Source of the DNA: Cronobacter turicensis z3032
GTDB lineage: Bacteria > Pseudomonadota > Gammaproteobacteria > Enterobacterales > Enterobacteriaceae
Direction of reading: 5' to 3'
Length of the DNA: 64,000 bases
Assembly: GCA_000027065.2 (NCBI GenBank)
Contig: FN543093.2
Location: 2,856,074-2,920,073, forward strand
The translations under genes were made by a program, and so were the position numbers. Shown in pieces: positions 41,164 through 49,960 of the stretch; position 1 is the stretch's first letter; each line of letters begins with the position of its first letter. Below the pieces are notes generated by a model that made no database searches, was not told the DNA's origin, and saw only the letters and a list, made by a program, of their open reading frames with translations.

Positions 41164-42063
41164 ATGTCCCGTTCCCCTGGTTCATTTCTGATTTTAAATG
41201 GTAAAAGCGCTGACAATGAAATTCTGCGCGGCAGCGTCAAGCTGCTGCGTGACCAGGGCCACCCGATAGAGGTGCGCGTGACCTGGGAAAAAGGCGATGC
41301 GGCGCGCTATGTCAGTGAGGCGGCGGAACAGGGTTCGCAGACGGTGATCGCCGCAGGCGGCGACGGCACGATTAATGAAGTGGCGGCGGCGCTGGCCTCG
41401 CTGAGCGGCGAAGAACGTCCGGCGCTCGGCCTGCTGCCGCTCGGCACCGCGAACGATTTCGCGACCAGCGCAGCCGTACCCGATGACATTGAACTGGCGC
41501 TGAAACTGGCGATTGAAGGCCGCGCCGTGCCGATTGATATCGCGCACGTGAATGATAAAACCTGGTTTATCAATATGGCGACCGGCGGTTTCGGTACGCG
41601 CATCACCACCGAAACGCCGGAACGATTAAAAGCGGCGCTGGGCGGAGTGTCGTATCTGATCCACGGTTTGATGCGGATGGACGCCCTGAAAGCGGATCGC
41701 TGCGAAATTCGCGGCGAGAATTTTCAGTGGCAGGGCGACGCGCTGGTGATTGGCATCGGCAACGGGCGTCAGGCGGGCGGCGGACAGGAACTGTGCCCGG
41801 AGGCGTTGATTAACGACGGCCTGCTGCATCTGCGTATTTTTACCGGCGAAGAGTTATTGCCCGCGCTGTTTACCACGCTGACGCAGCCGGAAGAGAGCCC
41901 GAATATTATCGATGGCGCGTCGGCCTGGTTTGAGATAACCGCGCCGCATGACATCACCTTTAATCTCGACGGCGAGCCGCTGAGCGGACAGCATTTCCAT
42001 ATTCAGGTGCAGCCCGGCGCGCTGCATTGCCGCCTGCCGCCGGATTGCCCGCTGCTTAAATAA
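41164..42063 (+). CDS. yegS: Lipid kinase YegS
   Basis: A 299-residue diacylglycerol-kinase-family enzyme, the same length as E. coli YegS, which phosphorylates phosphatidylglycerol in vitro. The N-terminal catalytic domain has the nucleotide loop [19 protein letters not shown] near residues 60-78 and [13 protein letters not shown] near 90-102. The C-terminal beta-rich domain includes [10 protein letters not shown] near 275-284. The start at 41164 has GGAG 6-9 nt upstream. Confidence 0.95.
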   Translation: MSRSPGSFLILNGKSADNEILRGSVKLLRDQGHPIEVRVTWEKGDAARYVSEAAEQGSQTVIAAGGDGTINEVAAALASLSGEERPALGLLPLGTANDFATSAAVPDDIELALKLAIEGRAVPIDIAHVNDKTWFINMATGGFGTRITTETPERLKAALGGVSYLIHGLMRMDALKADRCEIRGENFQWQGDALVIGIGNGRQAGGGQELCPEALINDGLLHLRIFTGEELLPALFTTLTQPEESPNIIDGASAWFEITAPHDITFNLDGEPLSGQHFHIQVQPGALHCRLPPDCPLLK

Positions 42064-42097
42064 GGTATGCGCGGGTCGGCGTAACGGTTTGCGGGAC

Positions 42098-42229
42098 GGC
42101 GGGTGCGCTGCGCTTACCCGCCCTACCACGATGCAAGGGTTTGAGATGTTCCAGGCTGGGTAAGCGCACCCACCAGCACATCACGGAACGGTTGCGAACC
42201 GTAGGGTGGGTAAGCGCAGCGCACCCACC
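42098..42229. repeat. Cluster of dispersed GTAGGGTGGGTAAGCGCAGC-type repeats after yegS
   Basis: One full copy reading GGCGGGTGCGCTGCGCTTAC (42098-42126), one shortened inverse copy with GGCTGGGTAAGCGC (42154-42174) and one full inverse copy starting GTAGGGTGGGTAAGCGCAGC (42201-42229). The outer two can pair into a large hairpin with the degenerate copy in its loop. They match the baeR-trhP copies at 39324-39411. Confidence 0.88.
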
Positions 42230-42261
42230 GTATCCCACGCCCCACCATATGCCACGCCCAC

Positions 42262-42289
42262 AAAAAACGCGCCCACAGGCGCGTTTTTT
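42262..42289. terminator. Bidirectional terminator between yegS and fbaB
   Basis: A 12-bp perfect stem AAAAAACGCGCC (42262-42273), loop CACA, GGCGCGTTTTTT (42278-42289). A-run and T-run allow termination of both convergent genes. Confidence 0.93.
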
Positions 42290-42310
42290 GCTGCGTAACC
42301 TCAATCGCCG

Positions 42311-43366
42311 TCAGGCAATCGTCACGCTCTTGTCCAGATAGACGTCCTGCACCGCATTAATCAGCTTCACGCCATCGGCCATCGTTTTCTTAAACGCCTT
42401 GCGTCCCAGAATCAGCCCCATGCCGCCCGCGCGCTTGTTAATCACCGCCGTGCGCACCGCATCGGTAAGATCCGCCTCGCCGCCGGACGCGCCGCCGGAG
42501 TTAATCAGCCCCGCGCGGCCCATATAGCAGTTGGCGAGCTGGTAGCGCACCAGATCAATCGGGTTATCGCTCGTCAGCGTGCTGTAAACGCGCTCGTCGG
42601 TATAGCCGAACTTCAGCGCGGTATAGCCGCCATTATTCTCGGCCATCTTCTGCTTCACGATATCCGCGCCGATAGTGGCGGCCAGATGGTTGGCCTGACC
42701 GGTGAGGTCGGCGCTGGAGTGATAATCCACGCCATCTTTCTTGAAATTACTGTTACGCAGATACGCCCACAGCACCGTCACCATGCCGAGCTCATGCGCG
42801 CGCTCAAACGCGGCGGAGATCTCCTCAATCTGGCGGCGCGACTCTTCAGAACCGAAATAGATAGTCGCCCCGACCGCCACCGCGCCCATATTGAACGCCT
42901 GCTCGACGCTCGCATACAGCGTCTGGTCATACTGCGTGGGGTAACTCAGGGTTTCGTTATGGTTAATTTTCACCAGGAACGGAATGCGGTGCGCGTAGCG
43001 GCGCGAGACCGACGCCAGCACGCCGTAGGTCGACGCCACGCAGTTGCAGCCCGCCTCAATCGCCAGCTCGACAATATTTTTAGGGTCGAAATACATCGGA
43101 TTGGCGGCGAACGACGCGCCCGCCGAATGCTCGACGCCCTGGTCCACCGGCAGAATGGACAGATAGCCGGTGCCCGCGAGACGCCCGGTGTTGTAGAGGG
43201 TCTGCATATTTCGCAGCACCGCAGGCGGACGGTTGTTATCGATCATCACGCGATCGACATAATCCGGCCCTGGCAGATAAAGCTGGTCGGAGGAAATGGT
43301 CGTACAGCGGTGCTGTAACAGGCTATCAGCATCGTTGCCGAGCAACTGCACAATATCAGTCATCAT
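42311..43366 (-). CDS. fbaB: Class I fructose-bisphosphate aldolase FbaB
   Basis: Schiff-base (metal-independent) DhnA-type aldolase splitting fructose-1,6-bisphosphate, mainly important under gluconeogenic conditions. 351 residues (E. coli 350). Conserved segments include [18 protein letters not shown] near residue 65, [15 protein letters not shown] near 130, and the [16 protein letters not shown] segment with the expected active-site lysine. The C-terminal [13 protein letters not shown] binds phosphate. Monocistronic. Confidence 0.95.
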   Translation of the reverse strand: MMTDIVQLLGNDADSLLQHRCTTISSDQLYLPGPDYVDRVMIDNNRPPAVLRNMQTLYNTGRLAGTGYLSILPVDQGVEHSAGASFAANPMYFDPKNIVELAIEAGCNCVASTYGVLASVSRRYAHRIPFLVKINHNETLSYPTQYDQTLYASVEQAFNMGAVAVGATIYFGSEESRRQIEEISAAFERAHELGMVTVLWAYLRNSNFKKDGVDYHSSADLTGQANHLAATIGADIVKQKMAENNGGYTALKFGYTDERVYSTLTSDNPIDLVRYQLANCYMGRAGLINSGGASGGEADLTDAVRTAVINKRAGGMGLILGRKAFKKTMADGVKLINAVQDVYLDKSVTIA

Positions 43367-43510
43367 ACGCTCCCGTTATGGTCGACAGGCACAGACCTGC
43401 CGGACGATAAAAATCCTTACCCACATCTTAACTGGGCCCTCTTAGCCTGGACTTTATTAGCACAGATTGCCAGACCCGAGCGCATTTTCAGCTAATTCTG
43501 CTGGCTCGCT

Positions 43511-44311
43511 TCACCACCACGCATGAAAATGATGGACGGGCCCAATCCCCTCTCCCACCTCCAGGCTATCCGCCTGTTGCAGCGCTTTAGTGAGCCATGC
43601 TTTCGCCGCCGTCACCGTCTCAACCCAGTCAGAATGCTGCGGACGCAGCGCCGCAAGCGCGCTGGAGAGTGTGCAGCCGGTGCCGTGGGTGTTTTTGGTG
43701 ATGACACGTGGCGCCGTGAAGCGCGTCGCGCCGTCGGGCGTAAAGAGCCAGTCCGGGCTTTCGGCGTCGTCCAGATGCCCGCCTTTCATCAGCACCGCCC
43801 CGCAGCCGAGCGCCAGCAACGCCTCGCCCTGCTGGCGCATCTCCGCTTCGCTGCGGGCATGTGTGGTTTCCAGCAGCGCCGCCGCCTCCGGCAAATTCGG
43901 CGTGATGATCGCCACCTGCGGCAATAACCGTTCGCGCAGCGTGCGCACGGCCGACGGGCTTAGCAGCGGATCGCCGCTTTTCGCGAGCATGACCGTATCC
44001 AGCACGATATTGCGCACCTGGTAGCGTGCGAGCCGCTCCGCCACGGCCTCCACCACATCGGTTTCCGCCAGCATGCCGATTTTGGTGGTGTCGATGCGCA
44101 CATCGCTTAATACCGAGTCAAGCTGTGCGGCGACGAACGACGGCTCAACCCGATACACCGACTGCACGCCCCGCGTATTCTGCGCCACCAGGGCCGTGAT
44201 CACTGACGTTCCGTAAGCGCCGAGCGCCGAGAAGGTTTTGAGATCGGCCTGAATGCCTGCGCCGCCGCTCGGATCGGTACCGGCGATGGCGAGCGCGTTA
44301 ATGCGTTTCAT
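43511..44311 (-). CDS. thiD: Hydroxymethylpyrimidine/phosphomethylpyrimidine kinase ThiD
   Basis: Phosphorylates HMP and HMP-phosphate for thiamine synthesis. With ATG 44311 ([20 protein letters not shown]) it is 266 residues, the E. coli length. The open frame extends 22 codons upstream inside thiM but that is not protein-like. Ribokinase-fold motifs: substrate loop [19 protein letters not shown] near residues 13-31 and the C-terminal anion-hole motif [15 protein letters not shown] with catalytic Asp/Cys environment near residue 213. It overlaps thiM by 14 nt and shares its TPP riboswitch. Confidence 0.96.
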   Translation of the reverse strand: MKRINALAIAGTDPSGGAGIQADLKTFSALGAYGTSVITALVAQNTRGVQSVYRVEPSFVAAQLDSVLSDVRIDTTKIGMLAETDVVEAVAERLARYQVRNIVLDTVMLAKSGDPLLSPSAVRTLRERLLPQVAIITPNLPEAAALLETTHARSEAEMRQQGEALLALGCGAVLMKGGHLDDAESPDWLFTPDGATRFTAPRVITKNTHGTGCTLSSALAALRPQHSDWVETVTAAKAWLTKALQQADSLEVGEGIGPVHHFHAWW

Positions 44312-45095
44312 GAGCACCTCCGAACGCCTGCGCGTGCAGACTATCCAGCAACGCGCTGGCGAAACTGCCGGGCCCACGGGAAATGGCCTGCGCCTGTTCG
44401 CCCGCCCGCTTCATGAGCCAGCAGGCCGTCGCGACATTTTCCAGCCGATCGCCCGGCAGCGCGCAGCAGGCGGCGACGACCGCCGAGAGCGCGCAGCCGG
44501 TGCCCACCACGCGGGTGAGCATCGCGGTGCCGCCCTCGACCGCCAGCGTGCGTTCGCCATCGGTGATGTAATCAACCTCGCCGGTAACGGCGACGACAGC
44601 GCCGCTGCGGCGCGCCAGCAAGATGGCCGCCTCGCGGGCCTGATGCGCGCTTTCAGTGGCGTCAACGCCTCGCCCGCCGCCGCTCTCGCCTGCCAGCGCG
44701 CGAATTTCCGAAGCGTTCCCGCGGATCGCGGCAGGACGACGCGCCAGGATCTCCTGCGCGAATTCAGTGCGTAGCGTGAGCGCGCCGACGGCGACCGGGT
44801 CGAGCGTCCAGGGCTTGCCCGCCGCGCAGGCGCTGTCGATGGCTGCCCGCATCGCCTGCTGCTGCGGGCGCGTCAGCGTGCCGAGGTTGATGAGTAAGGC
44901 ATCGGCGATGGCCGCGAACTGCGCGGCTTCTTCGGCATCCACCACCATCGCGGGCGAGGCGCCAAGCGCGAGCAGGACATTGGCAGTGAAATTTTGGACA
45001 ACATCGTTGGTGATACAGTGCACCAGCGGCGCGTGACGACGAAGGTGGGTGACAACAGGCGCGGCGTGCGAGCCGCAAAGCAGGTCAGAAGACAT
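44298..45095 (-). CDS. thiM: Hydroxyethylthiazole kinase ThiM
   Basis: Salvages the thiazole moiety of thiamine by phosphorylation. 265 residues (E. coli 262). Substrate-binding [20 protein letters not shown] near residues 23-42, and the ribokinase-like [17 protein letters not shown] near residue 195 with the catalytic Cys. AGGAGAG at 45106-45100 is the ribosome-binding site, which the TPP riboswitch is expected to hide when thiamine pyrophosphate is bound. First gene of thiM-thiD. Confidence 0.96.
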   Translation of the reverse strand: MSSDLLCGSHAAPVVTHLRRHAPLVHCITNDVVQNFTANVLLALGASPAMVVDAEEAAQFAAIADALLINLGTLTRPQQQAMRAAIDSACAAGKPWTLDPVAVGALTLRTEFAQEILARRPAAIRGNASEIRALAGESGGGRGVDATESAHQAREAAILLARRSGAVVAVTGEVDYITDGERTLAVEGGTAMLTRVVGTGCALSAVVAACCALPGDRLENVATACWLMKRAGEQAQAISRGPGSFASALLDSLHAQAFGGAHETH

Positions 45096-45141
45096 GGTTC
45101 TCTCCTGCCAGGCGCGAAGACGGGATACCGGACAGGCATCT

Positions 45142-45219
45142 GACTTCCCTACGCTGGCATTATCCAGATCAGGTAATACGGGTATTTCTCAGCCTTCACG
45201 AAGAAGGGCACCCCGAGTC
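45142..45219 (-). promoter_or_regulatory. TPP riboswitch (THI element) controlling thiM-thiD
   Basis: Read on the minus strand it starts GACTCGGGGTGCCCTTCTTC and contains the THI-box cores CTGAGAAATACCCGTATTAC and CTGATCTGGATAATGCCAGC, then GTAGGGAAGTC. The aptamer ends 46 nt before the thiM start, and an anti-SD switch in the intervening sequence is expected as for E. coli thiM. Confidence 0.97.
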
Positions 45220-45558
45220 ATTTACTACAAAATCAAAAGGTTGCGATTAACGTCACGTTAATCCCTGTTCTGGATCATGCCAGCGGGAAGCCAAAGACTC
45301 AACCCTAAAAAAATACGCTGTGCCCTGACTTATGTCTTCTGCTGTATCCCCTAAGGCGTCAGGCACCATGAAGAATACCCAGGCTCACTTGTTGCTGATT
45401 TTTCACTATCGCTAATGCGTTAGTGCAGAGCCAGCGCGTAAGTGTTGAAGAAAAAATAATTACCATGGGTTATGGCATTATTAAAGAAATCGTTAAAAGA
45501 ATGAGCGCCAGAGAGTCATTAAAAATTAGCCCCCCTAACCGCAAGACTGAATATTCTG
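45220..45558. other. 339-bp intergenic region between the TPP riboswitch and an exported protein gene
   Basis: Expected to contain the thiM promoter near 45220-45290. The rest is lower in G+C than the backbone and marks the left border of the accessory stretch. Very short open frames occur (15 codons from 45368; 33 codons from 45463) but have no ribosome-binding site or recognisable family. In E. coli rcnR and rcnA follow thiM here; neither is present. Confidence 0.5.
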
Positions 45559-46131
45559 TCAATTAGTAGTTCCCTGACTAAGAAGTATCCCTTGCACCTT
45601 ATCACCTTTCAGATAGTACATAATGCTGTTACTCTGCGTGTATTCATCTGATTTTTCGATATCCTTGTAGTACATAACAATATCTTTCTTAGGTTTATGA
45701 TTAAAATATTTTTCTGTTTCTTCTTTAGTCGTTAACACAGGCGCCTTAACGGATACGTGTAATACTCCCTTATAAGGTGTACAAGGCGATCCATCTTTCG
45801 CTATAGCAACAGCGGTCAAATCCCCCGCCCCCATCTCATTATCAGAAATAAACCAATAGTTGATGCCCTTTGATTCAAGGCAAATCCATGAGGCCAGATT
45901 ATCTTTATTTATCTTTATGCCCACATTCCTGGCTATAGATTCAACTGTGTTAACCTCAAATTTATACTCGGTGGTTCCTACGACAATGATGGGCGCCAGA
46001 TCTTTATCTGTCTCATGATTATCTGAATAGACTTCAGTAATATCATCGTAATACCTTGCGCCAAATCCCGTCATTTGGGTTGCCCCGCACGTACCCGCAA
46101 CTAACCATAAGAATACAAAACTATATTTCAT
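45559..46131 (-). CDS. Exported protein of unknown function
   Basis: 190 residues from ATG 46131, beginning MKYSFVFLWLVAGTCGATQM: a short basic start and hydrophobic core like a Sec signal peptide, cleaved probably after GTCGA. The mature part is polar and beta-strand rich, with Cys pairs (WICLES and GSPCTPY) that could form a disulfide in the periplasm. I recognise no family. The codon and base use is AT-rich compared with thiM and metG, suggesting acquisition. It lies 140 bp downstream of the DUF1493-like gene on the same strand. A periplasmic immunity-type role is possible but unsupported. Confidence 0.65.
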   Translation of the reverse strand: MKYSFVFLWLVAGTCGATQMTGFGARYYDDITEVYSDNHETDKDLAPIIVVGTTEYKFEVNTVESIARNVGIKINKDNLASWICLESKGINYWFISDNEMGAGDLTAVAIAKDGSPCTPYKGVLHVSVKAPVLTTKEETEKYFNHKPKKDIVMYYKDIEKSDEYTQSNSIMYYLKGDKVQGILLSQGTTN

Positions 46132-46271
46132 CTCAGTCTTCCACTACCAGTATCTTGTCATTACTGTTATTAATCGTCATACGACCTTGCAGCATCACGA
46201 TCTAACAGAACCCACAGAGTCACTTAAAATGACTTCCGATAATGCCACCGCAACCTCAGGTGTTCAATGCG

Positions 46272-46586
46272 TTAATCTTCAATCCAGCACCCCACCTTTG
46301 CCGATGTAATCAGCATTTGCACGGTAAGCGGCGAAGGTTGATGCTTATCGCTTTTTAAATAGTCGGGAAGAATCATATTGGGCAGGAAAAATATCCCTTC
46401 GCGCGGAAAATATTTACGAAAGTCGAAAGAGCAATAATTTACGTTGAATTCCGCAAAGTATTCTTCGAAGAATTCTTCAGCATCTTCTGGCAGGACGCCA
46501 TATTGACCGGTGCTTAACGAATCTTCATCAGCCATCTCCCAGAAATGCTTTTTTATTAACGCCCGAACGCGATCTGCTGTATTCAT
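46272..46586 (-). CDS. DUF1493-like small acidic protein
   Basis: 104 residues from ATG 46586 (MNTADRVRALIKKHFWEMAD), with AAGGAACG as ribosome-binding site 8-9 nt upstream. An in-frame extension to 46694 lacks support. The pattern of a helical start, DEDSLSTGQYGVLPEDAEEF and SFDFRKYFPREG resembles the DUF1493 family of short enterobacterial proteins, whose fold is thought to resemble acyl carrier proteins. Function is unknown. DUF1493 genes are often found in accessory regions, sometimes with partner small membrane proteins; no such partner is seen directly next to it. Confidence 0.65.
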   Translation of the reverse strand: MNTADRVRALIKKHFWEMADEDSLSTGQYGVLPEDAEEFFEEYFAEFNVNYCSFDFRKYFPREGIFFLPNMILPDYLKSDKHQPSPLTVQMLITSAKVGCWIED

Positions 46587-46863
46587 ATAAACGTTCCTTG
46601 TAAAGAAGCCTTTAAGCTGCATAGTAAGCAGCTTGCCATGCACGCGGCTACTTTTATTATCCTTACCACCATGACATGAGGATAACCCACCCACTTCTGC
46701 CCGCCCGTGAGCAAGCCCCTACCAAATCAGCTCAACGCCGATTGCTATCCGCTTCATTTTTTTATACATAATTAGCCTTGCCCGGCCGGGGATGGCGCAG
46801 GAAGATAGCGGCCTGACGGTAACAAAATCAACGGGGCGCAGCGCCCTGACATGTGGAGAAGGT

Positions 46864-47190
46864 ATGTTGAAAACCAGAATGATCGTAGCGGGAGTGCTGT
46901 TGATGTCGGTGGCCTCTGCATTCGCCGCAGATGTCGTAAAACCGAAATCCATTGATAGCTATGAAGTGAAAGAGTTTCACTCCGATTCCAAAAAATACAC
47001 CATCGGCGACATCGTGCCGGACCTCTACCGCACCGAGCAGTACAACATCAAACAGTGGCAGATCCGCAACCTGCCTGCCCCGGAAGCGGGCACCCACTGG
47101 ACGTACATGGGCGGCTACTACGTGCTTATTACCGATGCCGATGGCAAAGTCGTGCGCGCCATGAACGGCGACATTTTCTACCACCGTTAA
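46864..47190 (+). CDS. rcnB: RcnB-family periplasmic protein
   Basis: 108 residues from ATG 46864 with GGAGAAGG just upstream; a longer in-frame start at 46792 would spoil the signal peptide. Signal peptide MLKTRMIVAGVLLMSVASAF, cleaved around FAADV. The mature protein carries the RcnB signature EQYNIKQWQIRNLPAPEAGT and HWTYMGGYYVLI, ending FYHR. In E. coli RcnB acts in the periplasm to limit nickel/cobalt loss or efflux with RcnA. Here rcnR and rcnA are absent from the neighbourhood, so this may be a family member with another role. Confidence 0.85.
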   Translation: MLKTRMIVAGVLLMSVASAFAADVVKPKSIDSYEVKEFHSDSKKYTIGDIVPDLYRTEQYNIKQWQIRNLPAPEAGTHWTYMGGYYVLITDADGKVVRAMNGDIFYHR

Positions 47191-47549
47191 TTCTTCTGCG
47201 CCTGAAACGCCGCCCGGCACTCAGGCGCGTCTTTCCTGTCGTTTCCTCAAAACGCTTTTTAGCTCACACCCCTTAATACGCGTAGTGGTGCAAAAACGCG
47301 CCACTCGCTACACTCGCCCTACCCATCAACCTGATGAATATAAAAGGAGGACTCTTATGCTGTGCTGTGAATTGTTTGACTATTCACATCATTTTGGCGA
47401 TCGCCAGAGCTCAGGCATTACCGGTATCGTGCTGCGATAACTGGACCCTGAGCGAAGATCCCATCACATAACCCTTCTCCAGGGCTTACCAGATTATCGT
47501 CAGCGATGTTTGACGAGGCATAACCGTGCCTGAAAATTCTGAGTAAGCG
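47191..47549. other. Region between rcnB and the ABC-F gene
   Basis: 359 bp. Near 47280-47335 is a sequence with a resemblance to degenerate dispersed repeats (CGCCACTCGCTACACTCGCC then CTACCC). A short open frame with a strong ribosome-binding site is at 47357-47440. The remaining 109 bp to the ABC-F start contain no clear terminator. Confidence 0.45.
47357..47440 (+). CDS. Possible 27-residue leader peptide or small protein
   Basis: ATG 47357 is preceded by AAAAGGAGG (47342-47350) at ideal spacing, the strongest ribosome-binding site in this stretch. The product starts MLCCELFDYSHHFGDRQSSG and ends GIVLR, with no hydrophobic core. It stops 109 nt before the ABC-F gene on the same strand. 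Some antibiotic-responsive ABC-F genes are controlled by such leader ORFs, so a regulatory role is conceivable. I recognise no family, and it could be a remnant. Confidence 0.35.
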   Translation: MLCCELFDYSHHFGDRQSSGITGIVLR

Positions 47550-49271
47550 ATGAGCACATTACTGACGGCGCACTCTCTGCGCATTGATTCCCCGTTTGGC
47601 CCGGTGCTGAACGCCCTTTCCTTTACCCTGAAAAAAGGCGACCGCATTGGCCTGATCGGTCATAACGGCTGTGGTAAAAGCACGCTTCTGAAAGCGCTGG
47701 ACGGCACGCTTGCGCCTGCCGAAGGCGTTGTGACGCGCGCGGCGCGCTGCCTGCTGGCGCGCGTGGAGCAACATCTGCCGGACGCGCTGCATCAGCAGAC
47801 GCTACTTGAAGCGCTGCTGGCCCGGCTGCCGGAAACCGAGCGCGAAAGCGGCGCCTGGCGGGCGCAGGCGTTGCTGGCGAATATGGGTTTTGCCGAGGCG
47901 GCCTGGTCGCTGACGGCGGGCTCGCTCAGCGGCGGCCAGCATACCCGTCTGCTGCTGGCGCGCGCCCTTATCGTCTCGCCCGATCTGTTGTTGCTTGATG
48001 AGCCAGGCAACCATCTCGATCTTCCCACCCTGCTGTGGCTGGAGCAGTTTCTGGCGCGCTGGAACGGCAGCTTTATTCTGGTCTCCCACGACAGCGCGCT
48101 GCTGGACAGCGTAACCAACCGCACCTGGATCCTGCGCGACGGTCAGCTCCAGGCGTTCGATCTCCCCTGTACAGCGGCCCGTGCGGCGCTGGTGGCGCGC
48201 GATGAGAGCGATGCGCTGCGCCGTAAAGCGGAGCAAAAAGAGATAGACCGCGTCACGGCGAGCGCGAAACGGCTCGCCACGTGGGGGCAGGTTTATGACA
48301 ACGAAGACCTGGCGCGCAAAGCCAAACAGATGGAAAAACAGGTCGCACGGCTTAAGGAGGAGCAAACCGAACTGGCGCAGGGCAGCCGCTGGCAGCTGAC
48401 GCTTTGCGGCGATGCGCTGGCGGCGGACCGTCTGCTTAAGCTGGAAAATCTGGCCGTCAGCGCGGCGCCTGACGCCCCCACGCTGTTTACTCTGCCGCTG
48501 GCGCGGCTCAAAAGCGGCGATCGCGTGGCGCTGCTCGGCCATAACGGCTGCGGCAAGTCGTCGTTGCTGCGCCTGCTGTGGCAGCAGTGGCAGACGGCGG
48601 AAACGGTTCCTGGCGTCACGTTTCATCCGCGCGTGTCGCTCGGGTATTACGATCAGTCGCTGCATCAGTTACCGGATAACGCCACGCTGCTGGAGGTGCT
48701 GGAGCCGTTCGCCCCTGAACGGCAACAGCGTAAGCTCGCGCTTATCAGCGCCGGTTTTCCATGGGCGCGGCATGGGCAGCGGGTCGACACGCTCAGCGGC
48801 GGCGAGCGCTCGCGCCTGCTGTTTGTCGGCCTGTCGCTCGCGCGCTATTCGCTGTTGATGCTTGATGAACCCACCAACCATCTCGACATGGAAGGCAAAG
48901 AGGCGCTGGCGCAAACCCTGCAAACGTTCGCAGGCGGGCTGTTGCTGGTGACGCACGACAGAATGCTGATGGAGGCGAGCTGTAACCGCTTCTGGCTCGT
49001 GGAGGATGGCGGTTTGAGCGAGTGGCACAATATGGACGCGCTGATGGCGCGCCTGCGCGCAGCGCCGACGCAGGAGGCGATGGATGAGGCTCATACAGTC
49101 ACCACGCCGCCTGAGACGAACAGCGATACGCGCCTGCTGGAGCGGCTGATTGACCTGGAAACGCGGCTGAATGTCGATCTCGAACGCAAACTACGCCATC
49201 AAAAACCGGCGCTGCAAGCCGAGTGGCGTAAGGAGATAGCGCACCTCAGCGCCGCGCTGGGACTGGAGTAA
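47550..49271 (+). CDS. ABC-F family ATPase
   Basis: 573 residues with two ABC domains and no membrane segments, as in translation-associated ABC-F proteins. Domain 1: Walker A GHNGCGKS at 37-44, signature LSGGQ and Walker B LLLLDEPGNHLD (Gly in place of the usual Thr). A charged linker of about residues 225-280 follows. Domain 2: a second GHNGCGKS, LSGGERSRLLF, and LLMLDEPTNHLD. A C-terminal coiled-coil-like segment (residues about 525-573) ends the protein. It is not obviously EttA, Uup, YbiT or YheS of E. coli. It may aid ribosomes or give antibiotic tolerance; that is inference. Confidence 0.85.
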   Translation: MSTLLTAHSLRIDSPFGPVLNALSFTLKKGDRIGLIGHNGCGKSTLLKALDGTLAPAEGVVTRAARCLLARVEQHLPDALHQQTLLEALLARLPETERESGAWRAQALLANMGFAEAAWSLTAGSLSGGQHTRLLLARALIVSPDLLLLDEPGNHLDLPTLLWLEQFLARWNGSFILVSHDSALLDSVTNRTWILRDGQLQAFDLPCTAARAALVARDESDALRRKAEQKEIDRVTASAKRLATWGQVYDNEDLARKAKQMEKQVARLKEEQTELAQGSRWQLTLCGDALAADRLLKLENLAVSAAPDAPTLFTLPLARLKSGDRVALLGHNGCGKSSLLRLLWQQWQTAETVPGVTFHPRVSLGYYDQSLHQLPDNATLLEVLEPFAPERQQRKLALISAGFPWARHGQRVDTLSGGERSRLLFVGLSLARYSLLMLDEPTNHLDMEGKEALAQTLQTFAGGLLLVTHDRMLMEASCNRFWLVEDGGLSEWHNMDALMARLRAAPTQEAMDEAHTVTTPPETNSDTRLLERLIDLETRLNVDLERKLRHQKPALQAEWRKEIAHLSAALGLE

Positions 49272-49277
49272 AACAGC

Positions 49278-49310
49278 AAGAAAGACTCTCCATAAAGGAG
49301 GGTCTTTCTT
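49278..49310. terminator. Hairpin terminator after the ABC-F gene
   Basis: AAGAAAGACTCTCC pairs with GGAGGGTCTTTCTT around the loop ATAAA with one internal mismatch. It lies between the convergent ABC-F gene and the membrane-protein gene and could serve both, although the flanking T-runs are short. Confidence 0.75.
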
Positions 49311-49347
49311 ATTTAATTTAAAAGTATAAGGGTACGCAGATGGATGT

Positions 49348-49953
49348 TTATCGTTTCGTTACGCCTGGCTGGTAAGCCTGATATTTAGCCTGTTCACGCA
49401 GAATACGGTTATAAAAGCCAAGGGCGATGGTTTCCATAAATAACCTGCTATTGATACAACGGACGCTGAATACCGAAAACAATATGCCCAGCAGGGAGCC
49501 GATAATATCCCAGCGTCCTGCCCCATCAGAAGAGAGCAGAGACACAAGCACACTAATAAAAAATATCACACTGACAAATACCGCTGCTGCCGCCAGTGTC
49601 AGCCACAACTGCAAAGCAAGGAGAGATCCTCTTGCGGCCCCTATCATTGCAGGGATAATCAGCACACAAAAAAGAAAATTGCTAATGAGCATGCCGATGA
49701 AAAATGTCGGTCCTGGTAACCCTAAGCTCTGCGAAATAGCCACCCAAAAAGAAACCTGAGGAATGGCGAAGCTAAGAACAGCCATGACCATTGCCAATAC
49801 CAGTGGCATCCCAAGGCTCCGCCACCCCGTGGGCAGACAAACTTGTTCTTTGAGCTGCGTTTTAAGCCGCTCCAGCGCCTCGGGCCGCTTGTTTTTAATA
49901 TCATTTTCTACGAAGCGGCCCAGTTGCAGGCTTTTTTTTAAATAATTAAACAT
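49348..49953 (-). CDS. Four-helix membrane protein of unknown function, second gene of a cassette
   Basis: 201 residues from ATG 49953 (MFNYLKKSLQLGRFVENDIK); an in-frame extension to 50082 runs inside the upstream gene and is unlikely. A polar, positively charged N-terminal 45 residues is followed by about four membrane segments (46-66, 84-104, 111-137, 147-165) and a basic cytoplasmic tail. It starts 7 nt after the stop of the upstream 325-residue gene, so the two are co-transcribed. No family is recognised. Size, membrane nature and position would suit an immunity protein for a pore-forming partner, but this is a hypothesis. Confidence 0.75.
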   Translation of the reverse strand: MFNYLKKSLQLGRFVENDIKNKRPEALERLKTQLKEQVCLPTGWRSLGMPLVLAMVMAVLSFAIPQVSFWVAISQSLGLPGPTFFIGMLISNFLFCVLIIPAMIGAARGSLLALQLWLTLAAAAVFVSVIFFISVLVSLLSSDGAGRWDIIGSLLGILFSVFSVRCINSRLFMETIALGFYNRILREQAKYQAYQPGVTKR

Positions 49954-49960
49954 CCTTGTT

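Noticed and set aside
45463..45564. 33-codon open frame before the exported-protein gene
   Set aside because: No ribosome-binding site and convergent overlap with a better-supported gene.
46719..46952. 77-codon minus-strand frame overlapping the rcnB start
   Set aside because: Antisense to the rcnB signal peptide region, with no ribosome-binding site or family.
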